From: Paludisphaera mucosa
Lineage (GTDB): Bacteria > Planctomycetota > Planctomycetia > Isosphaerales > Isosphaeraceae
Reading direction: 5' to 3'
Assembly (NCBI RefSeq): GCF_029589435.1
Contig: NZ_JARRAG010000001.1
Location: 2,098,808-2,162,807 of the forward strand
Length of the DNA stretch: 64,000 nt
Shown: positions 26,949 through 35,778 of the stretch, piece after piece
Layout: every line of letters starts with the position of its first letter
How positions within the stretch are numbered: position 1 is the first letter of the stretch
Program-made: the position numbers and the translations under genes
The notes under the pieces: generated by a model
The model's input: only the letters and a program-made list of their open reading frames with translations
The model's database searches: none
Told to the model about the DNA's origin: nothing

Positions 26949-27926
26949 TCAGCGGGCGTCGGGGATCAGGCCGGCGATGGTCTTCAGCAGGTCGGACGCG
27001 GCCCAGGCGTTGGCCCGCGTCCCCACCTCCAGGCGGGCCAGCCGGCCGTCGGGGCCGATCACGGCCGTGCACAGGTTGTGCACGATCTCGCCCTTGACCG
27101 GCCCGAAGACCAGCCCCAGGGGCGGGGCGATCTTCGCCAGATCCTCGTGCGAGGCCGCGGCGTACGTCCAGACCGGCGGCTTCGCCCCTCGGATCGCCGC
27201 ATGCTTGCGCAAGACCTCCGGCGTGTCGTGGTCAGGGTCGAACGAGAGCGAGACCAGCCGCACCTTCGCCGCCCGGCTCGCCGTCGCCGCCACCGACCGG
27301 GAAAGCTCGGAGAACTTGCGATCCATCGTCGGACAGAATTCCGGGAGCGGGCAACGCGTGTAGATGAACGTCAGGACCACGACATATCCCCGCAGATCCG
27401 ACAACTTCCGCGCGCCGCCGTCCTGGTCGATCATCGCGAAGTCCGGCACCTCGTCCCCCGGCTGCAGTCGTCTCGGCTGGGCGACGAGCCGGGGCAGGCC
27501 CTTGGTCAGCTCCAGCACGAGCGGGGAGCCGATCGCCGGCTTCACGACCTCCAGGTCCAGGAGCTGGTAGTCGATCGTCAATCCATCCCGCGACTGCACC
27601 CGCAGCTTCCCCTCGACCACGTCGCCGGCCTGGAAGTCGGCGAAATCCGTCCCCTCGGGCATCTTGAACGGCATCGTCATGGCCGGCATGAAGCCCGCGA
27701 TCTCCTCGTGGCGGATCTGCAGCTCGCGGGCCTGGACGTCGACCTTGCGCACCTCGCCCTTGAGCGGATAATCCTTGACCTCGACGCTCTCAGCTTTTTT
27801 AGACTGAAGGCCATCTTTGGTAGGCGGAGCCGCGGGATCGGCGACGGGACGCGAGCAGGCGACGAGGGCGGCCGCGACGGCGAGCGTCGCCAACCTCAGC
27901 CCGGCGAAAGCCAAGTGCCACGTCAT
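26949..27926 (-). CDS. SCO/SenC family protein fused to an N-terminal CusF-like copper-binding domain (lipoprotein)
   Basis: 325 residues; GGAGGT precedes the ATG at 27926. The leader ends in a lipobox (AALVAC, Cys 24), so the protein is probably membrane-anchored. Residues about 50-125 form a CusF_Ec-like domain with HEEIAGFMPAMTMPFKM, supplying Met and His ligands for Cu(I). Residues about 145-320 are a thioredoxin-fold SCO domain with the copper/redox motif as C-x5-C (CPLPEFC) rather than C-x3-C, plus the conserved His in EIVHNL. SCO proteins deliver copper to cytochrome oxidase CuA. The fused domain probably loads copper intramolecularly (inference). Confidence 0.88.
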   Translation of the reverse strand: MTWHLAFAGLRLATLAVAAALVACSRPVADPAAPPTKDGLQSKKAESVEVKDYPLKGEVRKVDVQARELQIRHEEIAGFMPAMTMPFKMPEGTDFADFQAGDVVEGKLRVQSRDGLTIDYQLLDLEVVKPAIGSPLVLELTKGLPRLVAQPRRLQPGDEVPDFAMIDQDGGARKLSDLRGYVVVLTFIYTRCPLPEFCPTMDRKFSELSRSVAATASRAAKVRLVSLSFDPDHDTPEVLRKHAAIRGAKPPVWTYAAASHEDLAKIAPPLGLVFGPVKGEIVHNLCTAVIGPDGRLARLEVGTRANAWAASDLLKTIAGLIPDAR

Positions 27927-27990
27927 GTTCCGACCTCCAGGGATGAATTCGCTTGGATTCGTCGACGCGTGGCGGCGCGGTCGCGGCCGA

Positions 27991-28770
27991 TCAGGACCCC
28001 TTCTGGAACGGGAAGTCGGCGTCGAGGGGCGAATCGGACAGCTCGGCCAGGAACGCGCCGAGGCGGTCGGCGACGAGTTCCGTGTAGGCCTCGCCCTTCG
28101 CCGCACTGGCGGCGCGGGGGTCGCCGGAGCCCGAGTTCGTGGTGAGCAGGTGCCAGGGGCGGGTGATCTCGACCCATCCCTTCGCGACGGCGTCGAACCG
28201 GGTCGTCCGCACGGATCCCTCGTCGGCCTCGTCGAGCTTCACCAGGTCCGGGAAGAAGGCCAGGCCCATGCTGGTCTCCATCTCGCCGGCGTGGTCGTCC
28301 TTCTCGGCGAAGATTCCGGGCGAGCGGTCGAGGCCGACGCGGAACCAGCTGCACAGGAACAAGTGCACGGGCGTCGATCCGTGCAGCTCGCGGAGCACCC
28401 ATTTCAGGTCGTTGCCGCCGTGGCCGTTGAGGAGCAGGAGCTTGTGCACGCCGTGCTTGGCGAGCGACGCGACCAGGTCGCCGATCACCCGGGCGAGGGT
28501 CGACGGGTTGAGGTTCATCGCCAGCGGGAATTCCATCTGGTTGGTCTCGGTCCCGTAGGGGATCGCGGGCAGTTGGAGGATCCGGGCGCCCCGGGCGGCG
28601 GCGCGCTCGCAGGCGCGGGCGGCGACGACCTCGACCTGGAAGGTGTCGGTGCCGTAGGGCAGGTGCAGGTTGTGGGGCTCGGTGGCCCCCAGCGGGAGGA
28701 CGGCGACCTGGGGGAGCGGGCCGACCTTGACCTGTCCATACGTGATCTCGGCGAGCTTCCAGGGGGTCAT
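27991..28770 (-). CDS. Creatininase family protein
   Basis: 259 residues, the usual family length. The binuclear metal and catalytic motifs are visible: PLGATEPHNLHLPYGTD (Glu, His and Asp ligands), LLLNGHGGN and DDHAGEMETS. The family includes creatininase and amidohydrolases such as the formamide hydrolase of riboflavin/F420 biosynthesis and MftE peptidase; the substrate here cannot be assigned. It lies upstream of the SCO gene on the same strand (64 bp gap) and is divergent from the amino-acid dehydrogenase gene. Confidence 0.9.
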   Translation of the reverse strand: MTPWKLAEITYGQVKVGPLPQVAVLPLGATEPHNLHLPYGTDTFQVEVVAARACERAAARGARILQLPAIPYGTETNQMEFPLAMNLNPSTLARVIGDLVASLAKHGVHKLLLLNGHGGNDLKWVLRELHGSTPVHLFLCSWFRVGLDRSPGIFAEKDDHAGEMETSMGLAFFPDLVKLDEADEGSVRTTRFDAVAKGWVEITRPWHLLTTNSGSGDPRAASAAKGEAYTELVADRLGAFLAELSDSPLDADFPFQKGS

Positions 28771-28872
28771 CGCGCGGGCGCCTCTCGGGATGGTTCGCCG
28801 ATCGATCGCGGCGGGCGGCGCGGGCTCGGCGGGGATGGGCCCGGGCCCCCATTGCCGTTGCGGGTGGGGGGG

Positions 28873-28893
28873 CGGTCCGTTACGATCGGACCG
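28873..28893. promoter_or_regulatory. Inverted repeat in the creatininase/dehydrogenase divergent region
   Basis: CGGTCCG (28873-28879) and CGGACCG (28887-28893) form a perfect 7-bp dyad around TTACGAT. It is centrally placed in the 187-bp region between the two divergent starts (28770 and 28958), so a shared operator is plausible. Confidence 0.3.
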
Positions 28894-28957
28894 GGTCGTC
28901 GCCCCCGTCCGTCCGTGCTTGACCTCTCCGCTCCGTTATCCCGAGATCGGCGTCGCG

Positions 28958-30187
28958 ATGCAAGCGTTCGAGGCCACCAGCCATTATTTCGACCAGGCCG
29001 CCAAGCTCCTCGACCTGTCCGACAACATCCGGACGCTGCTGATCACGCCCGACCGCGAGGTCCGCGTCGAGGTCGTCATCGAGATGGACTCCGGCCGGAT
29101 CGGCAACTTCATCGGCTATCGCGTCCAGCACGACAACGCCCGGGGCCCGTTCAAGGGGGGCCTGCGCTACCATCCCCTGGTGGACGAGGACGAGGCGCGG
29201 TCGCTCGCCAGCCTGATGACCTGGAAGACGGCGCTGGTCGACATCCCCTTCGGCGGCGCCAAGGGGGGGATCAACTGCGACCCGACGAAGATCTCCCGCG
29301 GCGAGATCGAGCGGCTGACGCGGCGGTTCACCGAGAAGATCCACGACGTCATCGGCCCGGTGAAGGACATCCCCGCCCCCGACATGGGGACCGACGCCCA
29401 GGTGATGGCCTGGATCATGAACGAGTACGGCAAGTACGCGGGCTTCAACCCGGCCGTCGTGACCGGCAAGCCCGTCGAGCTGCACGGCTCGGCCGGGCGC
29501 GAGGCCGCCACCGGCTACGGCGTGGCGATCGTCGCCCGCGAGATGCTGTCCGAGCTGGGCCGGACGATCGGCGGCTCGACGGTCGCGATCCAGGGCTTCG
29601 GCAACGTCGGCGGTTTCACGGCGCGCTACCTGGCGAAGGAGGGGGCGAAGGTCGTCGCCGTCTCCGACGCCTACGGGGCCCTCTTCAACCCCGAGGGGAT
29701 CGACGTCGCCGCCCTCGACCGCCACGTCGCCGCGACCCGCAAGGTCGTCGGCTTCGAGGGCGCCCGGCCGACGACCAACGAGGAGCTGCTTCGAATGGAC
29801 GTCGACGTCCTGATCCCCGCGGCGCTCGGCGGCGTCTTCGACAAGTCGACGGCCGAGGCGGTGCGGGCGAGGCTGATCGTCGAGGCCGCCAACAGCCCCA
29901 CCTGGCCCGAGGCCGACGAGGTCTTCAACGCCCGCGGCATCCCCGTCGTCCCCGACATCCTCGCCAACGCCGGCGGCGTGATCGTCAGCTACTTCGAGTG
30001 GGTGCAGAACCTCCAGAACTTCAAGTGGCCCCTTGAGCAGATCCAACGCGAGGAAGAAAAGAAGCTCGTGGACGCCTTCCACGACATCCACGACCTCGCC
30101 CGCCGCAAGAAGATCTCGATGCGGACGGCCGCCTTCTACCGGGCCATCGCCCGCGTGGGCCGGGCGCACGCCCTGGCCGGCATCTGA
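28958..30187 (+). CDS. Glu/Leu/Phe/Val dehydrogenase (probable glutamate dehydrogenase)
   Basis: 409 residues from the ATG at 28958, chosen because homologous sequence begins there; the longer frame reads through promoter-like sequence. It catalyses reversible oxidative deamination of an amino acid with NAD(P). The catalytic Lys regions are present ([11 protein letters not shown] and PFGGAKGGI), as is [19 protein letters not shown], and the Rossmann glycine motif is [10 protein letters not shown] near residue 210. [12 protein letters not shown] and [15 protein letters not shown] near the C-terminus fit RocG/GudB-like glutamate dehydrogenases by length and motif. Specificity for Glu versus Leu/Phe is not certain. 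Confidence 0.9.
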   Translation: MQAFEATSHYFDQAAKLLDLSDNIRTLLITPDREVRVEVVIEMDSGRIGNFIGYRVQHDNARGPFKGGLRYHPLVDEDEARSLASLMTWKTALVDIPFGGAKGGINCDPTKISRGEIERLTRRFTEKIHDVIGPVKDIPAPDMGTDAQVMAWIMNEYGKYAGFNPAVVTGKPVELHGSAGREAATGYGVAIVAREMLSELGRTIGGSTVAIQGFGNVGGFTARYLAKEGAKVVAVSDAYGALFNPEGIDVAALDRHVAATRKVVGFEGARPTTNEELLRMDVDVLIPAALGGVFDKSTAEAVRARLIVEAANSPTWPEADEVFNARGIPVVPDILANAGGVIVSYFEWVQNLQNFKWPLEQIQREEEKKLVDAFHDIHDLARRKKISMRTAAFYRAIARVGRAHALAGI

Positions 30188-30228
30188 CGACTTCCGCCCC
30201 CCCTTCCCCCCTCGCCACCGATCGACGC

Positions 30229-31659
30229 ATGAAAGACTATCAGACTTACGACAACCCGCTGATCGAACGTTACGCCAGTCGCAGAATGGCCCGCCTCTGG
30301 TCGCCGCAGGTCAAATTCTCGACCTGGCGGCGGCTCTGGGTCGCCCTCGCCGAGGCCGAGCGCGCCATGGGCCTGAACATCGCCGAGGACCAGATCGAGG
30401 CCATGCGGGCCGCCGTCGAGGCGATCGACTTCCCCGCCGCCGAGGCCTACGAGCGACGGTTCCGCCACGACGTGATGGCGCATGTCCACGCCTTCGGCGA
30501 CGCCGCGCCCGCCGCGCGGGCGATCATCCACCTGGGGGCGACGAGCTGCTACGTCACCGACAACACCGACCTGATCCTGACCCGCGAGGCCCTGACCCTG
30601 GTCCGCGACCAGCTCGTCGGCGCGATCGAGGCCCTGGCCGACTTCGCCGCGAAGTGGAAGGACCTCCCCTGTCTCGGCTACACCCACTTCCAGCCGGCCC
30701 AGCTCGTGACGGTCGGCAAGCGGGCGACCCTCTGGTGCTATGAGCTCGTCCTGGACCTCGGCGAGGTCGAGCGCCGGCTGGCCGACCTGAGGTTCCTGGG
30801 CGTCAAGGGGACGACCGGCACCCAGGCCAGCTTCCTCGCCCTCTTCGACGGCGACCACGCCAAGGTCCGCGAGCTGGACTCGCGGGTGGCTGCGGCCTTC
30901 GATTTCGACAAGACGTATGCTGTCTCGGGCCAGACGTATTCCCGGAAGGTCGACTCGCTGACCGTGGCCACGCTGGCGTCGATCGCCGAGTCGGCCCACC
31001 GGTTCGGCATGGACCTGCGTCTGCTGGCGCACGAACGGGAAGTCGAGGAGCCGTTCGAGGCCGAACAGATCGGCTCGTCGGCGATGGCGTACAAGCGCAA
31101 CCCCATGCGAGCGGAGCGGATGTGCTCGCTCGCCCGGTACGTCATGAGCCAGGTCCCGGGCATCGCCGACACGGCCGCGACCCAGTGGCTGGAGCGGACC
31201 CTCGACGACAGCGCCATCCGTCGGCTGATCCTGCCCCAGGCCTTCCTGGGGATCGACGCCGTGCTCACGCTGTACAACAACGTCGTCCCGGGGCTGGTCG
31301 TCCACCCGCCGGTGACGGCGAGGAACATCGCCGAGCACCTGCCGTTCATGGCGACCGAGAACCTGCTCATGGCCGCCGTGCAGGCGGGGGGCGACCGCCA
31401 GGCGCTCCACGAGCAGATTCGGGTGCATTCGCTGGCGGCCGCGGCGAGCCTCAAGGCCGGCGGCGGCTCGAACGACCTGATCGATCGTCTGCGCGACGAC
31501 CCGACCTTCCCGAAGCTGGACTTCGAGGGGGTCCTCGACCCGGCGCAGTTCACCGGCCGATCTTCCGCCCAGGTCGACGAGTTCCTGGAGGCCGAGATCG
31601 AGCCCATCCGTCGCCGCTACGCCGGCCGGGTCGCGACGACGACCGAGGTCCACGTCTGA
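30229..31659 (+). CDS. purB: Adenylosuccinate lyase
   Basis: 476 residues. It catalyses two steps of purine synthesis, cleavage of SAICAR and of adenylosuccinate, each releasing fumarate. The fumarase/aspartase superfamily signature is [16 protein letters not shown] (residues about 283-298). Also present are [10 protein letters not shown] and the catalytic His segment in [17 protein letters not shown]. The length and the early [17 protein letters not shown] segment match the short eukaryote-like PurB class. It lies 41 bp after the dehydrogenase gene on the same strand and is followed by a strong hairpin. Confidence 0.95.
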   Translation: MKDYQTYDNPLIERYASRRMARLWSPQVKFSTWRRLWVALAEAERAMGLNIAEDQIEAMRAAVEAIDFPAAEAYERRFRHDVMAHVHAFGDAAPAARAIIHLGATSCYVTDNTDLILTREALTLVRDQLVGAIEALADFAAKWKDLPCLGYTHFQPAQLVTVGKRATLWCYELVLDLGEVERRLADLRFLGVKGTTGTQASFLALFDGDHAKVRELDSRVAAAFDFDKTYAVSGQTYSRKVDSLTVATLASIAESAHRFGMDLRLLAHEREVEEPFEAEQIGSSAMAYKRNPMRAERMCSLARYVMSQVPGIADTAATQWLERTLDDSAIRRLILPQAFLGIDAVLTLYNNVVPGLVVHPPVTARNIAEHLPFMATENLLMAAVQAGGDRQALHEQIRVHSLAAAASLKAGGGSNDLIDRLRDDPTFPKLDFEGVLDPAQFTGRSSAQVDEFLEAEIEPIRRRYAGRVATTTEVHV

Positions 31660-31680
31660 GCCGAGTCTTCGAAACGGCGT

Positions 31681-31722
31681 CCGGCGACCGCGAAGGGGGA
31701 TTCGTCCCCTCGGCGTCGCCGG
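31681..31722 (+). terminator. Terminator hairpin after purB
   Basis: CCGGCGAC (31681-31688) pairs with GTCGCCGG (31715-31722), extended inward by a GGGG/CCCC stem. It is followed by a short T-containing stretch. It lies between convergent purB and rpsU. Confidence 0.5.
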
Positions 31723-31830
31723 GCGTCTTGATTCGGGGTGCGGGGCGTCGAGGATCGCCGCGGGGGATGCGGCGGGAACGCCCGGCTGTGACGTGAAGGG
31801 AGGGCTGCCGTCGAGTCGAGATCGCTGGGA

Positions 31831-32025
31831 TCAGACCCGGGAGCTCTGGTGCTGGCGGGCCTTGCGGAGTCGCTTCAGTTCCTCGCGACGGCGCCGCTCG
31901 CTGGGCTTCTCGTAATACGCCTTGCGACGCATCTCTTTGCGGAGGCCGCTGCGCTCGCAGAGCTTCCGGAACCGTCGGACCGCTTCCTGGATCGACTCTC
32001 CCGCGCGAACCCGTAACTTCACCAC
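31831..32025 (-). CDS. rpsU: 30S ribosomal protein S21
   Basis: 64 residues, typical length. Small-subunit protein that helps 16S rRNA contact mRNA during initiation. The sequence shows [19 protein letters not shown], then [20 protein letters not shown], the standard bS21 pattern with a very basic C-terminal half. It follows csrA on the same strand with a 433-bp gap that carries its own promoter candidate. E. coli-type rpsU-dnaG-rpoD linkage is absent. Confidence 0.96.
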   Translation of the reverse strand: MVKLRVRAGESIQEAVRRFRKLCERSGLRKEMRRKAYYEKPSERRRREELKRLRKARQHQSSRV

Positions 32026-32458
32026 GTTGATTTTCCCTCTTTCCCTTCGAACTGGATCGGACCGGTATCGCCCTCCGAACCGGCGGCCCCGAGGAATCCG
32101 TCAGACGCCCGCCCTGCGAGCGATCGCGACCCGGTTACCGACGCGGCCCTCAGGCCGAGTCGGGAGCGGTCGCCGGGCCAGGCCCGGCGCTCCACCTCGA
32201 GCGTCGCGATTCGCACGAACCGGCGGGAAACCCAAAGTATATCGAAGGCCTCGGCCTTTGGCTAGCTTTGGATCCGGCCCTTCGCCGCGAATTCCCCAAT
32301 GTATCCGAAGGGTTGCGGGTCGTCGATCCGAGGACGGGCCGGAGACCCTGCTCCTCCTCGAAGCTCCTCCGCGAAGGCCCCAATCCCTCGGCGCGGGACG
32401 CCGGGTTGCTTGGTCGTTCGCGGACGTCGAGTTCTCTTCTCGGCGAGAGAGGTCGACC
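32026..32458. other. Intergenic region between csrA and rpsU
   Basis: 433 bp without a supported gene. It holds the promoter/dyad at 32236-32264 and a 12-bp palindrome GAGGTCGACCTC at 32448-32459 at the very end of csrA. The remainder would be a leader of about 200 nt for rpsU. Confidence 0.4.
32236..32264 (-). promoter_or_regulatory. Candidate rpsU promoter with a dyad in its spacer
   Basis: On the minus strand TAGCCA (32264-32259), a 17-bp spacer and TATACT (32241-32236, five of six). The spacer contains the perfect dyad AAGGCC-TC-GGCCTT (32245-32258), placed where a repressor would block polymerase. Confidence 0.4.
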
Positions 32459-32656
32459 TCAGACCCCGGCGAGGGCGGCCTCTTCGGCGTGGCTGGCGGC
32501 GGCCTTGCGGACGAGCAGCTCTTCGCGGTAGACCTTGACGTCGCTCGGGGCCTCGATGCCGAGGCGGACCTGTCCACCCTCGATCTTGACCACGGTCACG
32601 ACGATCCCGCCATCGATGACGATCTTCTCGTTGATCTTGCGGCTGAGTACCAGCAT
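32459..32656 (-). CDS. csrA: Carbon storage regulator CsrA
   Basis: 65 residues. CsrA dimers bind GGA motifs in mRNA leaders and alter translation and stability. The sequence has the full CsrA pattern: MLVLSRKINEKIVIDGGIVV, then VKIEGGQVRLGIEAP and VKVYREELLVRKAA. The RNA-binding Arg of VYREEL (R44-equivalent) and the N-terminal LVLSR strand are intact. FliW, a usual antagonist, is not encoded in the window. The ribosome site (GGAGGA, just upstream) itself contains GGA motifs. Confidence 0.97.
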   Translation of the reverse strand: MLVLSRKINEKIVIDGGIVVTVVKIEGGQVRLGIEAPSDVKVYREELLVRKAAASHAEEAALAGV

Positions 32657-32672
32657 GACATTCCTCCGTGCT
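32657..32672 (-). promoter_or_regulatory. Possible CsrA autoregulatory site over the csrA ribosome site
   Basis: Read on the minus strand, the sequence before the ATG is CACGGAGGAATGTC. It contains two GGA triplets and approximates the ACARGGAUGU consensus for CsrA binding while overlapping the Shine-Dalgarno region. This is a consensus-based suggestion only. Confidence 0.3.
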
Positions 32673-33120
32673 CGTTGGCTGTAGCGTCTTGCGTTCGGTT
32701 GGGTGCGTCCTTTGCCGGGTCCTTACGAAGCCTTACTGGCTTTGTGTCCTGGACCCACAGCCCTGGTCGCCGACGGAAGTAACCATAAGCACGGCGGGTG
32801 CCGACGTCCACGACCGGACTCTCAGTTCAGATCGCAAACTATTTCCAGGAAAGACTTAGAATTTTTATCGAGGTTTGCTCAAGTCCCATCCTCGGTCTAG
32901 TCAAAAGTACAGGACTTGAACCCTTTCTTCCCAAAATTCCCGAGGCCGTCGGCAAAATGGGAACGGCCGCCGGGAAAAGTCGTTGGGATGGTCAGGCGCG
33001 GGCGGACCGGTTACCATCGCGTGCGCCTGGCGAACCACCCATGGTCAGGCCCCGAGTTCGGGGCGGCCCGGGGTCGGGCGACGTCGTCGGGTCGGACGAG
33101 TGGGGGTGGGAAGCGGACCC
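32673..33120. other. Divergent leader region between csrA and ispF
   Basis: 448 bp without a supported gene. The part 32820-32950 is notably AT-rich for this genome (runs of A and T around 32860 and 32930) and probably holds the csrA promoter on the minus strand. The right part is GC-rich and ends in GGGAAG before the ispF GTG. Confidence 0.4.
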
Positions 33121-33606
33121 GTGCGCGTAGGAATCGGTCACGACACGCATCGCCTGGTCGAGGGGCGGCCGCTGATCCTGGGCGGCCTGCGGATCGAGCA
33201 CCCGCTCGGGCTGGCGGGGCACTCCGACGCCGACGTCGTCTGCCACGCCGTGGCCGACGCCCTGCTGGGCGCCGCGGCGCTCGGCGACATCGGCGAGCAC
33301 TACCCCGACACCGACCCCGAATGGCGCGACCTGGACAGCACCCGGCTCCTGGCCGAGGTCGTCACGCTCGTCGCGGCCCGGGGCTGGCGGCCGGTCAACT
33401 GCGACGTCATCGTCCACGCCCAGGCCCCCAAGCTCGGCCCCCACAAGGCGACCATCCGCGACAACCTGGCCCGGCTCCTCGGGCTCCCGGAGACGGCCGT
33501 CAACGTGAAGGCCAAGACCGGCGAGCACGTCGGCCCGGTCGGCCGCGCCGAGGCCGTCTGTTGTCACGCCGTCGTCCTGATCGAGCCGATCCCGCCCGGT
33601 CGTTGA
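33121..33606 (+). CDS. ispF: 2-C-methyl-D-erythritol 2,4-cyclodiphosphate synthase
   Basis: 161 residues from GTG 33121, the point where homology starts (VRVGIGHDTHRLVEGRPLILGG); an upstream ATG at 32983 adds 46 low-quality residues. IspF forms the cyclic diphosphate in the MEP isoprenoid pathway. The zinc ligands are visible in GHDTHRL (Asp, His) and HSDADVVCHAVADALLGAAAL. The family signature continues with GDIGEHYPDTDPEW, and KAKTGEHVGPVGR closes the substrate pocket. cysS follows 60 bp downstream. Confidence 0.96.
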   Translation: MRVGIGHDTHRLVEGRPLILGGLRIEHPLGLAGHSDADVVCHAVADALLGAAALGDIGEHYPDTDPEWRDLDSTRLLAEVVTLVAARGWRPVNCDVIVHAQAPKLGPHKATIRDNLARLLGLPETAVNVKAKTGEHVGPVGRAEAVCCHAVVLIEPIPPGR

Positions 33607-33666
33607 CGGCCCGGTCGACCTCGACACTCGACCTCCCCAACCTTCCCGCAAGAGAATGCTCATCCC

Positions 33667-35145
33667 ATGGCGCTTCGAGTCTACAACACCCTGAGCCGGA
33701 CCAAGGAGCCGTTCCAGACCGTCACGCCGGGCAAGGTCGGCATGTACGTCTGCGGGCCCACGGTCTATTCCAACAGCCACATCGGCCACATGGTCGGCCC
33801 GGTGATCTTCGACACCGTCAAGCGCTACCTGGCCTACCTGGGCTACGAGGTCTCCTGGGTCGTCAACATCACCGACGTCGACGACAAGTTGATCGTCCAG
33901 GCCCTGAAGGACGGCACCACGGTCAAGGCCCTCGCCGAGCAGGTCACGGCCGACTACCTCGCGTGTCTCGCCGCCCTCAACGTGACCGGCATCGACCACA
34001 TGCCGCGGGCGACCGAGCACATCGGCGACATCATCGCCATCAACGCGGGCCTGATCGACAAAGGGTTCGCCTACGCCTCGGGCGGCGACGTCTACTTCGA
34101 CGTCGCCAGGGCCTCCTCGTACGGCAAGCTCAGCCACCGCGACCCCGAGGAGTTGCAAGCCGGCGCCCGCATCGAGCCCACCGCGCTCAAGCGGAACCCC
34201 GGCGACTTCGCGCTCTGGAAGGCGTCCAAGCCCGGCGAGCCCTCGTGGGAGAGCCCCTGGGGGCCGGGCCGGCCGGGGTGGCACATCGAGTGCTCGGCGA
34301 TGAGCCTGAAGCTCCTGGGCGAGCACTTCGACATCCACGGCGGCGGCCTCGACCTGGTCTTCCCGCATCACGAGAACGAGCTGGTCCAGTCCGAGTCGTT
34401 CACGGGCGTCCCCTTCGCGTCGTACTGGATGCACAACGGCCTGCTCACGCGCGAAGGCCGCAAGATCTCCAAGTCCGACCCCGACACGATCGTTCTCATG
34501 AGCGACCTGCTTCGGGAGTACGACCCCGACGTCATCCGCCTGCTCCTGCTCTCCAGCCACTACCGCCGGCCGATCGACTACGGCCCGAACCGCCTGACCG
34601 AGATCGCCCGCAGCCTGCAGACGTTCCACCACGCCTTCGAACGCCTGGAAGAGCTGACGGGCCAGGGCTTCGACACCCTCGAAGCCCCCTCCCGCCGCCA
34701 CGAGGCGGAGCCGTCCGCGAATCCCGCCCTCAAGGAGGTCGCCGAGCTGCGCCAGGGCTTCCTGGACGCGATGGACGACGACTTCAACACGGGCGGCGCG
34801 GTGGGCGAGCTGTTCGAGATCGTCCGCGTCCTCAACCGGACGGCCGCCGGTCTCACCGCGGGCTCGTCCCCGCAGGACCTGGCCGACTACCGCGCGGGGA
34901 TGGTGGTCCTGAAGGAGCTGAGCAACCTTCTGGGCCTCTTCGGCAAGCTCCCCGAGAAGGTCAAGGCCGGCGGCGACGCCCTGACCGGCGACCTGATGAG
35001 CCTCCTGATCGAGCTTCGGGCCCGCCTCCGCAAGGAGAAGCACTACGCCCTGGCCGACGAGATCCGCAACCGCCTCACCGGCCTCGGCGTCGTGCTCGAA
35101 GACGGGCCCGAGGGGACGCGATGGCGCGTGGAATCGAAGCGCTGA
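33667..35145 (+). CDS. cysS: Cysteinyl-tRNA synthetase
   Basis: 492 residues, class I synthetase charging tRNA-Cys. Zinc and substrate Cys are seen in MYVCGPTVY. The HIGH-type motif is SHIGHM, and WHIECSAMS and FPHHENELVQSE provide the other zinc ligands. The KMSKS equivalent is KISKS in GRKISKSDPDTIV. A DALR-like helical C-terminal domain follows. ispF-cysS proximity is common in bacteria. A GC hairpin follows the stop. Confidence 0.97.
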   Translation: MALRVYNTLSRTKEPFQTVTPGKVGMYVCGPTVYSNSHIGHMVGPVIFDTVKRYLAYLGYEVSWVVNITDVDDKLIVQALKDGTTVKALAEQVTADYLACLAALNVTGIDHMPRATEHIGDIIAINAGLIDKGFAYASGGDVYFDVARASSYGKLSHRDPEELQAGARIEPTALKRNPGDFALWKASKPGEPSWESPWGPGRPGWHIECSAMSLKLLGEHFDIHGGGLDLVFPHHENELVQSESFTGVPFASYWMHNGLLTREGRKISKSDPDTIVLMSDLLREYDPDVIRLLLLSSHYRRPIDYGPNRLTEIARSLQTFHHAFERLEELTGQGFDTLEAPSRRHEAEPSANPALKEVAELRQGFLDAMDDDFNTGGAVGELFEIVRVLNRTAAGLTAGSSPQDLADYRAGMVVLKELSNLLGLFGKLPEKVKAGGDALTGDLMSLLIELRARLRKEKHYALADEIRNRLTGLGVVLEDGPEGTRWRVESKR

Positions 35146-35153
35146 GAGCACGG

Positions 35154-35174
35154 GGGGCGGCATGAGGCCGCCCC
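35154..35174. other. Hairpin between cysS and ruvC
   Basis: GGGGCGGC (35154-35161) pairs perfectly with GCCGCCCC (35167-35174) around ATGAG. There is no T-tract, so it may stabilise or attenuate rather than terminate. Confidence 0.4.
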
Positions 35175-35199
35175 GGCACCGGACGAAGGAGTCGGCCTC

Positions 35200-35778
35200 A
35201 TGACGTCCCAATCGTGCGAATCCGAAGCCGGCGACGGCGTGGCGAAGGTCGGCGACGGCGGCCCCCCGCCGGTCTGGGGACGGGTCGTCGGCATCGACCC
35301 GGGACTGAACGTCACGGGCTACGCGGTGGTCGACCCCGGCCCCCGCGGGCCGATCGTCGTCGAGGCCGGCGTGATCCGGCCGGGCTCGTCGGATCGGGCC
35401 CTCGGCCAGCGGCTTGACCATCTCTACCGCAACGTCCTGGAGCTGCTGGCGGCCTATCCCCCGGGCGCCCTGGCGCTCGAGAAGGTCCACAGCCACGCCA
35501 AGTTCCCCCGCACCGCGATCCTGATGGGCCACGCCCGCGGCGTGATCGTGCTGGCCGCCGCGTCGAAGGGGATCCCCGTCTTCGGCTACGCCGCCGCCCG
35601 CGTGAAGAAGACCCTCACCGGCAGCGGCCGGGCCCCCAAGGAGCAGATGCAGCGCGCCATCCAGGTGGAGCTGCGCCTGGCCGAACTCCCCGAGCCCCAC
35701 GACGTCGCCGACGCCTGCGCCATCGCCCTCTGCCACTACCAGATCGGCCGGTCCGTCCGCGGCCTGAAAGGCCTCTGA
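35200..35778 (+). CDS. ruvC: Crossover junction endodeoxyribonuclease RuvC
   Basis: 192 residues, resolves Holliday junctions in complex with RuvAB. The four acidic catalytic residues are recognisable: Asp in VVGIDPGLNVTGYAVVD, Glu in LALEKVHS, and the Asp pair in HDVADACAIALCHY. The basic patch around ARVKKTLTGSGRAPKEQMQ matches the family. The ATG has GAAGGAG upstream. An N-terminal extension of about 26 residues precedes the nuclease fold and may be dispensable. ruvA and ruvB are not nearby. Confidence 0.95.
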   Translation: MTSQSCESEAGDGVAKVGDGGPPPVWGRVVGIDPGLNVTGYAVVDPGPRGPIVVEAGVIRPGSSDRALGQRLDHLYRNVLELLAAYPPGALALEKVHSHAKFPRTAILMGHARGVIVLAAASKGIPVFGYAAARVKKTLTGSGRAPKEQMQRAIQVELRLAELPEPHDVADACAIALCHYQIGRSVRGLKGL

